A DNA stretch of 42,086 bases from Verrucomicrobiota bacterium (lineage in GTDB: Bacteria; Verrucomicrobiota; Verrucomicrobiia; Opitutales; Opitutaceae). Numbering within the stretch: position 1 is the stretch's first letter; every line of letters starts with the position of its first letter. The stretch lies in the NCBI GenBank assembly GCA_023426435.1, contig JAFAAS010000152.1, positions 1 through 42,086 on the forward strand. Direction: 5' to 3'. The position numbers and the translations under genes were made by a program. Below, one piece after another: positions 16,809 to 23,402 of the stretch. A model generated the notes under the pieces. The model ran no database searches. It saw only the letters and a list, made by a program, of their open reading frames with translations, and had not been told where the DNA came from.

Positions 16809-17411
16809 CTACTGCGTCTTCCCCTCCGCCTTCAACTGCTTCTCCAATTTCCGGATCTTCGGCGCGATCACGAACGAGCAGTATCCCGCTTTCGGATTCT
16901 TCCTGTAGTAATCCTGATGATACGCCTCCGCTTTCCAGAACTTCGTTAACGGCACGATTTCCGTCGTAATCGGATCGCGAAACTCCTCCGCTGCCTTCGC
17001 CCGCGATTGTTCCGCCGCCACCTTCTGCGCCTCGTTCGCATACAGGATGATCGAGCGATACTGCGGCCCGATGTCATTCCCCTGCCCTCCGACCTGCGTC
17101 GGATTGTGGACGTGCCAGAAATAATCGAGCACCGCCTCCAACGACACCTCCGCCGGATCGAAATCGATTTTGATCACCTCCGCATGCCCCGTCAGATGCG
17201 CGCACACCTGCTCATACGTCGGATCCGGCTCCTTCCCGCCCGCATACCCGCTCACCACATTCTTCACGCCCGGCAGCAACTCATACGCCGCCTCCGTGCA
17301 CCAAAAGCACCCGCCGCCGAGCACCACCGATTCCAGCTTCTTCGCATCCGCCGCCGTCGCGTCAGTCATGGCCAAAAAGAAAAAAGAAAAAACCACCCAA
17401 GCCCGTTTCAT
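16809..17411 (-). CDS. msrA: Exported peptide-methionine (S)-S-oxide reductase
   Basis: A 200-residue protein starting at ATG 17411. The catalytic motif GGGCFWCTEAAYELLPGV holds the active Cys. GYAGG, YEQVCAHLTGHAE and YFWHVHNPTQVGGQGNDIGPQYRS are the remaining MsrA signatures. The family reduces the S-epimer of methionine sulfoxide using thioredoxin. The N-terminus MKRAWVVFSFFFLAMTDATA is a Sec signal peptide, placing this copy in the periplasm. The stretch to 16809 includes the usual CxxF region (KAGYCSFVIAPK), where a resolving Cys sits. It is a single gene upstream of the oxidoreductase on the same strand, separated by a hairpin repeat. Confidence 0.95.
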   Translation of the reverse strand: MKRAWVVFSFFFLAMTDATAADAKKLESVVLGGGCFWCTEAAYELLPGVKNVVSGYAGGKEPDPTYEQVCAHLTGHAEVIKIDFDPAEVSLEAVLDYFWHVHNPTQVGGQGNDIGPQYRSIILYANEAQKVAAEQSRAKAAEEFRDPITTEIVPLTKFWKAEAYHQDYYRKNPKAGYCSFVIAPKIRKLEKQLKAEGKTQ

Positions 17412-17457
17412 GAAGTGAGCCTCACCCTGCCCCAATTCCTTCCCAACGCAAGGGAGC

Positions 17458-17477
17458 GCGGGTTGTCCCCAACCCGC
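17458..17477. repeat. REP-like hairpin
   Basis: GCGGGTTG-TCCC-CAACCCGC, 8-bp perfect stem between the msrA start and the end of the upstream minus-strand oxidoreductase. Same layout and loop as 5796-5817 (GTTGTCC..CAAC). Confidence 0.7.
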
Positions 17478-17497
17478 CATTCCCCCGCATCATCGCT

Positions 17498-18859
17498 TTA
17501 TAAATGAAACACCTTCCGTCCCACCATCACCTCCTGCCGCTTCTCATCAAACGTCACCCGCTGCCCCGTCCGCGCCGCCGCATTCGCCATGATGCACGCG
17601 ATCGAATGCTCATACCCCGCCTCCACCGGCGCATTCGGCTGCTTCCTCGAACGCACACACTCCAGCCAGTTCCGCACATGCGCCGTCGTCATCGCGTCGC
17701 CGCCCGTATTCGCCGCCGTCGCCGCCGCCTCACCGCCCAGCTCCCTCGGCTCCAACAAATTCGGCTGCATCCCCATCGGCCGCGCATGCTGCTCCTCCAA
17801 ACCTCCATTCGGCGTCACCCGCCGCGTATCCAAATTCAACTCACCGCCGTTCGAATAATAAATCTCCTTCGTCCCGCCCGCCGAATTCGTGAACCGCGAC
17901 GAATACGTGACCTGAAACCCTTTCGTCCTGTCGTTCAACGGACCGTAATCGAACACCGCCGTCAGCGTGTCGAAATTCGTCCGCCCATCCTTCCACAAAT
18001 AAATCCCGCCATTCGCACTCACGCTCCGCGGATGCTTCAAGCCCGTGAACCAGTGCACCGTGTCGATTTGGTGACACATCCATTGCCCCGGAATCCCCGA
18101 CGAATACGGCCAGAACAAGCGATACTCCAAATACACCCGCGGATCGAATTTCGCCCGCGGCCGGTTCATCAAAAACCGCTTCCAATCGACATCCTCCTCC
18201 CGCAACTCCGCCACCAACGCCGGCCGCCGCCACCGCCCCGGCTGATTCACATTCCACGTCATCTCCACCGCCACGATGTCCCCAAACGCCCCCGAATCGA
18301 TGAACCGCTTCGCATCGTGATACGTCGTTCCGCTCCGCCGCTGCGACCCGATCTGCACAATCCGATCCGTCGCCCGCACCGCCTTCAACGCCGCCCGCGC
18401 ATCCTTCATCGTCTCCGCAAAGGGCTTCTCCACGTAAACATCGCACCCCGCCTCCACGCCTTCGATGCAGTGCAGCGCATGCTGAAAATCCGCCGTGCTG
18501 ATCACCACCGCATCCGGCTTCGCCTTCTCATAAAGCTCTTCGTTGTTCCGATACGCCGGCACCTGCACGCCGCCCAACTCGCGCGCAAAAAACGCCACCG
18601 CCTCCTCGCGCCGGCGACTCCATAAATCGGATACACCCACGATCTCCAAGTTGAACTCCCCCGCCAGCTGCTTCAGCGCCGGAAAGAGCGAGTCCTTGAA
18701 CCGATCCGAAAACCCCACGATCCCGATCCGCAACCGCCCATTCGCGCCCGCCGCTCCCTGCCCAAACAATCGCGCCCCCGTGCTCGCAATCACCAATCCC
18801 GCCGCCGCCACCGAAGCATTCCGCACAAACTCACGTCGATTCAAGGGGTATGAGGTCAT
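17498..18859 (-). CDS. Tat-exported Gfo/Idh/MocA-family oxidoreductase
   Basis: A 453-residue protein. NRREFVRNASVAAAGLVIAS at the N-terminus is a Tat signal (RRxFxR), with likely cleavage near GQG, so the enzyme is folded and NAD(P)-loaded before export. The Rossmann motif IGIVGFSDRFKDS follows, then VEKPFAETMKDARAAL, the signature EKP motif with the catalytic Lys of this family, and a C-terminal dimerisation region (MCHQIDTVHWFTG). Tat-exported members are abundant in Verrucomicrobiota and Planctomycetes and are thought to act on sugars or cyclitols; here the substrate is unknown. No sugar-transport gene is adjacent. Confidence 0.9.
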   Translation of the reverse strand: MTSYPLNRREFVRNASVAAAGLVIASTGARLFGQGAAGANGRLRIGIVGFSDRFKDSLFPALKQLAGEFNLEIVGVSDLWSRRREEAVAFFARELGGVQVPAYRNNEELYEKAKPDAVVISTADFQHALHCIEGVEAGCDVYVEKPFAETMKDARAALKAVRATDRIVQIGSQRRSGTTYHDAKRFIDSGAFGDIVAVEMTWNVNQPGRWRRPALVAELREEDVDWKRFLMNRPRAKFDPRVYLEYRLFWPYSSGIPGQWMCHQIDTVHWFTGLKHPRSVSANGGIYLWKDGRTNFDTLTAVFDYGPLNDRTKGFQVTYSSRFTNSAGGTKEIYYSNGGELNLDTRRVTPNGGLEEQHARPMGMQPNLLEPRELGGEAAATAANTGGDAMTTAHVRNWLECVRSRKQPNAPVEAGYEHSIACIMANAAARTGQRVTFDEKRQEVMVGRKVFHL

Positions 18860-18922
18860 GCCCCAACTAATGCTTCACCTCTCCTCCTCCGCCAGTCCGA
18901 ACTTCCTCCCGCTCCCTGTAAG

Positions 18923-18944
18923 GGCGGGGTCGCCCGACCCCGCC
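18923..18944. repeat. REP-like hairpin
   Basis: GGCGGGGTCG-CC-CGACCCCGCC, preceded by TGTAAG. A 10-bp stem in the short gap between the oxidoreductase and ettA genes. Confidence 0.7.
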
Positions 18945-18988
18945 GGTTAGTTTTCGATCCTATCGAGTTTGGCCACTGGCCCTTCCCT

Positions 18989-19018
18989 GGAGCTGGGATC
19001 TTGGTCCTTGGATCTCCC
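18989..19018. repeat. CTTGGAT-unit repeat, divergent copy
   Basis: Heptamers CTGGGAT, CTTGGTC, CTTGGAT followed by CTCCCC, preceded by GGAG as at 10035. Related to the 31-bp repeats at 6613 and 10038 but shorter. It lies close to the stop codon of ettA (19036), as copy B lies close to that of the glycosyltransferase. Confidence 0.65.
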
Positions 19019-19035
19019 CGCCGCCTCAGCGGCGG

Positions 19036-20724
19036 TCACCGGGTGAGCTTCCGATACTTCACCCGATGCGGCTGATCCGCGTCCTTCCCCTTCCGCCTTT
19101 TGAAATCCTCGTGATACGCGGAAAAGTTTCCATTGAACCACTTCACCTCGCTCTCCCCTTCGAACGCCAAAATATGCGTCGCCACGCGATCGAGAAACCA
19201 CCGGTCGTGCGACACCACCACCGCACACCCCGCGAAATTCTCCAATCCTTCCTCCAGCGCGCGAATCGAGTTCACGTCCAAATCATTCGTCGGCTCGTCC
19301 AACAAAATCAGATTCGCCCCGCTCTTCAGCAGCCGCGCGAGATGCACCCGATTCCTTTCCCCTCCCGACAACACACCGACTTTCTTCTGCTGATCCGCCC
19401 CCGTGAACCCAAACTGCGCGCAATACGCCCGCGAGTTCACCTCCCGCCCGGGCAGCTTCATGATCTCCTCCCCGCCGCTGATCGCCTCCCAGATCGTCGC
19501 CTCGTTCGGCAACGACTCCCGCGACTGATCCACATGCGCGATCTTCACCGTATCCCCCACGCGCAACGTCCCCGCATCCGGCTTCTCCGCGCCCGTGATC
19601 AACTTGAACATCGTCGTCTTCCCCGCGCCGTTCGGCCCGATCACACCCACAATCCCGCCCGGCGGCAGTGAAAAGTTCACACCTTCGAAAAGCACATTGT
19701 CCCCATAACTCTTCGCCAAATCCTTCGCCTCCACGACCAAGGTTCCGAGCCGCGGTCCCGGCGGTATCAAGATTTCGAATTCACGCTCTTTCTCCGCCAC
19801 GTTCTGCTTCAGCATCGTCTCATACGCATTGATGCGCGCCTGACCTTTCGCCTGCCGCGCCTTCGCGCCCGACCGAATCCACTCCAGCTCGCGCGCCATC
19901 GCCTTCTGCCGCCGATCCTCCGTCCGCTGCTCGATCGCCTGACGCCTCTGCTTCTGCTCGAGCCACGACGAATAATTCCCCTTCCACGGAATCCCATGCC
20001 CGCGATCCAGCTCGAGAATCCACTGCGCAACATTGTCCAAAAAATACCGGTCGTGCGTCACCGCGATCACCGTTCCTTCATACCGCGCCAAATGCTGCTC
20101 CAGCCAGTTCACGCTCTCCGCGTCCAAATGATTCGTCGGCTCGTCCAACAACAAAATCGACGGCTTCTGCAACAACAGCCGCGCCAGCGCCACCCGCCGC
20201 CGCTCGCCACCCGAAAGTTTATCCACCACCGCCTCGCCCGGCGGACACCGCAACGCATCCATCGCCATCTCCACCTGCGGCGCCACATCCCACGCGCCGA
20301 GCGCATCGATCTTCTCCTGCAGCTCGCCCTGCCGCTGCATGATTTTTTCCTTCTCCGCCTCATCCTCCGTCGCCCCGAGTTCATCCCACGTTGCGTCATA
20401 CGCCGCCGTGAGATCCGTCAGATGCTTCACACCTTCCTCCACACACGCCCGCACCGTCGCCCCGGGCGTCAAATGCGGCTCCTGCTCCAACAACCCCACC
20501 GAATACCCCGGCTCGAAATGCACCCGCCCTTCAATCTCCTTGTCCCGCCCCGCGAGGATCTTCAACAGCGACGACTTTCCCGACCCGTTTAAACCCAGCA
20601 CACCAATCTTCGCCCCATAGTAAAACGAGAGGGAAATATCCCGCAGGATTTCCTTGCGCTCGATCTTCTTCGAGACGCCCAGCATCGAAAAAATCACCGT
20701 CGGAGCTTCATCACCTTTAGCCAT
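19036..20724 (-). CDS. ettA: Energy-dependent translational throttle protein EttA (ABC-F)
   Basis: A 562-residue ABC-F ATPase, close to the 555 residues of E. coli EttA. Two nucleotide-binding domains are complete: Walker A GLNGSGKSS and GPNGAGKTT, signatures LSGGERRRVALARLL and LSGGERNRVHLARLL, and Walker B/E ILLLDEPTNHLD and LILLDEPTNDLD. The N-terminal ISLSFYYGAKIGVLGLNG and the EttA arm and linker are present. EttA binds the ribosomal E site and gates entry into the elongation cycle in response to ADP/ATP ratio. No membrane domain is present, as expected. The ATG at 20724 (MAKGDEAPTVIF) is preferred to an upstream frame from 20760 that runs into a hairpin repeat. Confidence 0.96.
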   Translation of the reverse strand: MAKGDEAPTVIFSMLGVSKKIERKEILRDISLSFYYGAKIGVLGLNGSGKSSLLKILAGRDKEIEGRVHFEPGYSVGLLEQEPHLTPGATVRACVEEGVKHLTDLTAAYDATWDELGATEDEAEKEKIMQRQGELQEKIDALGAWDVAPQVEMAMDALRCPPGEAVVDKLSGGERRRVALARLLLQKPSILLLDEPTNHLDAESVNWLEQHLARYEGTVIAVTHDRYFLDNVAQWILELDRGHGIPWKGNYSSWLEQKQRRQAIEQRTEDRRQKAMARELEWIRSGAKARQAKGQARINAYETMLKQNVAEKEREFEILIPPGPRLGTLVVEAKDLAKSYGDNVLFEGVNFSLPPGGIVGVIGPNGAGKTTMFKLITGAEKPDAGTLRVGDTVKIAHVDQSRESLPNEATIWEAISGGEEIMKLPGREVNSRAYCAQFGFTGADQQKKVGVLSGGERNRVHLARLLKSGANLILLDEPTNDLDVNSIRALEEGLENFAGCAVVVSHDRWFLDRVATHILAFEGESEVKWFNGNFSAYHEDFKRRKGKDADQPHRVKYRKLTR

Positions 20725-20741
20725 GCCCGCCGACCTTGTAG

Positions 20742-20761
20742 GTTGCGCGCTCGCGCGCAAC
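20742..20761. repeat. REP-like hairpin upstream of ettA
   Basis: GTTGCGCG-CTCG-CGCGCAAC, 8-bp stem, preceded by TGTAG. It is 18 bp before the ettA ATG, so it would lie in the 5' leader of the ettA message if transcribed. Confidence 0.65.
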
Positions 20762-20795
20762 TCCCGCCATTCCTCGCCACCTCAATCAATCTGTT

Positions 20796-20825
20796 TGTCA
20801 TTCTGAGCGAAGCGAAGAATCCACA
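20796..20825. repeat. GTCATTCTGAGCGAAGCG repeat, copy 1
   Basis: The core GTCATTCTGAGCGAAGCG plus AAGAATCC recurs at 26933 and 38056, with a degenerate copy at 40063. This short repeat type is widespread in many bacterial genomes. Next to it (20880-20914) are three ATTCGTG units spaced 10 bp apart, directly before the glycosidase gene. Confidence 0.85.
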
Positions 20826-20943
20826 TATTCGAACGCCCTCCCCCGCCCGCGCACTCCACCCGACTCCTCTCTCCTCCCGAATTCGTGCTCATTCGTGTCC
20901 ATTCGTGGTTGTTCATCTGAATAGTCCCGCACCCCATCTCCCC

Positions 20944-23010
20944 ATGCTCTTCTCCAGCGTCACCCTCCTCCCCGAACCGTCCTTCAAAACTCCCGTCAGC
21001 TTCGCCGACGCCGACACCCGCGCCACCGCCCTCCTCGCCAAACTTTCCCTCCCGCAAAAACTCTCCCTCATCTCCGGTCACAAGGGTTTCTTCCTCCGCG
21101 GCTACCCCGAGCTCGGCATCCCCGAGCTCTACATGTCCGACGCCTCCGGGGGCATCAACATCCGCCGCAACGTCAACGCCCTCCTCGAAAAATCGACCGC
21201 CTTCCCCAACCCGCTCGCCCTCGCCGCGACCTGGAATCCCTCCCTCGCCTACCACTACGCCCGCGCCATCGGCGAGGAATGCCGCGCCGGCGGCATCGCC
21301 TTCCTCCTCGGTCCGGGAATGAACCTGTATCGTCACTCCCAATACGGCCGGAACTTCGAATACTTCGGCGAAGATCCCTACCTCGCCTCGCGCATCGTCG
21401 AGCGCTACGTCACCGGCGTCCTCGACACCGGCACGATCCCCACGATCAAGCACTTCATCGGCAACGAAACCGACCACTACCGCCGCACTTCCAACTCCAT
21501 CATCGACGACCGCGCCCTCCACGAAATCTACCTGCCCGCCTTCAAGACCGCCATCGACGCCGGCGCCATGGCCGTCATGACCGCCTACAATCTCTTCAAC
21601 GGCGAATGGTGCGGCCAGTCCCGCGCCCTCATCACCGATCTCCTCCGCACCGAGCTCGGCTACAAATGGCTCGTCATGACCGACTGGTGGTCCGTCTGGG
21701 ACGCCACCAAAATCGTCAAATCCGGCCAGGACCTCGAAATGCCGGGCGACAAATTCCTCAAAGCCGACGCCGACCGCCTCCTCCAATCCGGCCAAATCAC
21801 CGAATCCGAAATCGACCGCATGGTGCAAAGCATCCTGCGCACCACCATCGCCGCCGGCCTCCACGACCGCCCCGTCCACGAGCCGTATTACGCTTCCAAA
21901 TACGCCGAGCACGAACAGATCGCCCTCCAAACCGCCCGCGAATCCATCGTCCTCCTCAAAAACGCCGACGACACGCTCCCGCTCCCCCGCGCCTCCGCGA
22001 AGAACAAAAAGATCCTCCTCACCGGCCGCTTCGTCGACACCCTCCCGCGCGGTCTCGGCTCCGCCGAGGTCGACGGCTACAACATCGTCACACTCCTCGA
22101 CGCGCTCCGCGACACCTACGGCGACGCGCTCCACCACGTCGCCAACCCTACCGACGCCGACTTCAAATCCGCCGACGTCGTCCTGCTCAGCACCGGCACG
22201 CTCGACAGCGAGGGCTGGGACCGCCCGTTCGCCCTTCCCGCCGACGAAGAGCAACGTATCCTCCGCGTCGTTACGCTCAACCCGCGCACCGTCGTCATCG
22301 TCAACTCCGGCGCCGGCATCCAAATGACCGCCTGGGCCGACCAAGCCGCCGCCATCCTCTACGCCTGGTATCCCGGCCAGATCGGCAACCGCGCCCTCGC
22401 CGAAATCCTCTGCGGCGAAACCAACCCGTCCGGCAAACTTCCCATCACCATCGAAAAACGCTTCGAAGACTCGCCGGGCTACGGCTACATCCCCGAAGGC
22501 GAATCGCTCTACATCGGCTGGGACCACGACAACAACATGTCCCACCCCGTCACCGACGTCGTTTACAAGGAAGGCATCTACGTCGGCTACCGCTGGTATG
22601 AGCACCAGAAGATCGAACCGCTCTTCGCCTTCGGCCACGGCCTCTCTTACACGACGTTCGCCTACTCCGACCTCCGCCTCACTCCCGCCATCATGCCCAT
22701 CGACGGGCGCGTCAGTATCGAATTTTCGATCACCAACACCGGCCCCGTCGCCGGCACCGAAACCGCGCAGATCTATCTCCGCGACACCCTCTCCGCCGTC
22801 CCGCGCCCCGAAAAAGAGCTGAAAGCCTTCAGCAAAATAACGCTCCAACCCGGCGAAACCAAAATCATCCGCGCCCGCCTCACCGCGAAGGAATTCGCCT
22901 ACTGGGACACCACCGCCCGCGCCTGGCGCGCCGAGCCCCACGCCTACACCTTCCTCATCGGCCCCGCCTCCAACCAAATCCTCCTCACCGGCGAAGTAAC
23001 CATCAGATAG
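20944..23010 (+). CDS. Family 3 glycoside hydrolase (beta-glucosidase-like)
   Basis: A 688-residue enzyme. The N-terminal TIM-barrel domain contains GFFLRGYPELGIPELYMSDASGG, FLLGPGMNLYRHSQYGRNFEYFGEDPYLA and KHFIGNETDHYRR, the hallmark substrate-binding motifs. The nucleophile is D247 in VMTDWW, where most members have SDW. The second alpha/beta domain carries ESIVLLKN, and a fibronectin III-like C-terminal domain (FGHGLSYTTFAY, VSIEFSITNTGPVAGTETAQIY) completes the three-domain form. No signal peptide is visible at 20944, so it is probably cytosolic or periplasmic by another route. It hydrolyses terminal beta-linked glucose, xylose or similar residues; exact specificity cannot be read from the sequence. 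Confidence 0.93.
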   Translation: MLFSSVTLLPEPSFKTPVSFADADTRATALLAKLSLPQKLSLISGHKGFFLRGYPELGIPELYMSDASGGINIRRNVNALLEKSTAFPNPLALAATWNPSLAYHYARAIGEECRAGGIAFLLGPGMNLYRHSQYGRNFEYFGEDPYLASRIVERYVTGVLDTGTIPTIKHFIGNETDHYRRTSNSIIDDRALHEIYLPAFKTAIDAGAMAVMTAYNLFNGEWCGQSRALITDLLRTELGYKWLVMTDWWSVWDATKIVKSGQDLEMPGDKFLKADADRLLQSGQITESEIDRMVQSILRTTIAAGLHDRPVHEPYYASKYAEHEQIALQTARESIVLLKNADDTLPLPRASAKNKKILLTGRFVDTLPRGLGSAEVDGYNIVTLLDALRDTYGDALHHVANPTDADFKSADVVLLSTGTLDSEGWDRPFALPADEEQRILRVVTLNPRTVVIVNSGAGIQMTAWADQAAAILYAWYPGQIGNRALAEILCGETNPSGKLPITIEKRFEDSPGYGYIPEGESLYIGWDHDNNMSHPVTDVVYKEGIYVGYRWYEHQKIEPLFAFGHGLSYTTFAYSDLRLTPAIMPIDGRVSIEFSITNTGPVAGTETAQIYLRDTLSAVPRPEKELKAFSKITLQPGETKIIRARLTAKEFAYWDTTARAWRAEPHAYTFLIGPASNQILLTGEVTIR

Positions 23011-23048
23011 AATCTTTCTCTTTCCTCTTTCTCTTTATCTTTCTCCGC

Positions 23049-23119
23049 CGATCACGAGCACGATTACGATCACGCCTTTCGCCCTTTCGTGCTCCTGCTC
23101 GTAATCGTGCTCGTGCTCG
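23049..23119. repeat. Inverted arrays of AGCACG/CGTGCT hexamers
   Basis: Left arm (23049-23074) of ATCACG, AGCACG, ATTACG units and right arm (23088-23119) of the complement (CGTGCT, CGTAAT) form a long imperfect hairpin. It matches 13540-13623 with arms exchanged. A T/C tract with CTCTTT periodicity (23014-23048) precedes it. It lies between the glycosidase and the ilv leader. Confidence 0.75.
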
Positions 23120-23191
23120 GTCCCCCTCCCTCGCCTTTCCATCTCCACCCTTGACGCCCGCCCGTCCTCCTCCTTTTCCTCCCCTCAGTTC

Positions 23192-23284
23192 ATGACCCTC
23201 GCCCGCACCAGCGCCCTCAAGCACCTCGTCGCCCTCGTGGTCGTCGTCGTAGTCGTCGCGCCTTTCGGCACGCGAGGGTTCTGA
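23192..23284 (+). CDS. ilvBN operon leader peptide (Val-rich attenuator peptide)
   Basis: A 30-residue reading frame (ATG 23192, TGA 23282-23284). It starts MTLARTSALKHLV and then has ALVVVVVVVAP, i.e. seven consecutive Val codons (23237-23257) plus one at 23228, with four Leu and no Ile. This composition is expected of a leader peptide that senses charged tRNA-Val/Leu, like ivbL of E. coli ilvBN. RNA downstream can form the rival structures needed for attenuation (next entries). I see no strong Shine-Dalgarno, and the nearest -35-like site is TTGACG at 23151. The peptide has no function beyond ribosome stalling. Confidence 0.85.
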   Translation: MTLARTSALKHLVALVVVVVVVAPFGTRGF

Positions 23285-23346
23285 TCGTATCGAAAAAACG
23301 AACACGACTTTGCCCCTCCGGTGCCGAACCGGAGGGGCTTTTTATT
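23232..23346 (+). promoter_or_regulatory. ilv attenuator: protector, antiterminator and terminator
   Basis: Within the leader region, CCCTCG (23232-23237, ahead of the Val run) can pair with CGAGGG (23273-23278). GGCACGCGAGGG (23267-23278) can pair with 23314-23325 (5 bp, a 2x2 internal loop, 5 bp). The second pairing uses the left arm of the terminator at 23312-23338, so the structures exclude each other. A ribosome stalled at the Val codons covers the first region and favours the antiterminator; a ribosome that reaches the stop favours the terminator. The pairings were found by eye, not by energy folding. Confidence 0.7.
23312..23346 (+). terminator. Intrinsic terminator of the ilv attenuator
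   Basis: An 11-bp perfect stem, GCCCCTCCGGT (23312-23322) with ACCGGAGGGGC (23328-23338), loop GCCGA, then TTTTTATTT. It is 57 bp before the ilvB ATG, the right place for an attenuator rather than a terminator of the preceding operon. Confidence 0.9.
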
Positions 23347-23402
23347 TGCTCCTTCGGTTTCAGCCACGGGACGGGCGTCCAAAAACAGCAAACGCCAACC
23401 CA

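Noticed and set aside
20782..22977. A 731-codon open frame on the minus strand opposite the GH3 gene
   Set aside because: Gly/Glu/Val-rich shadow with no motif; the plus strand encodes a complete GH3 enzyme.
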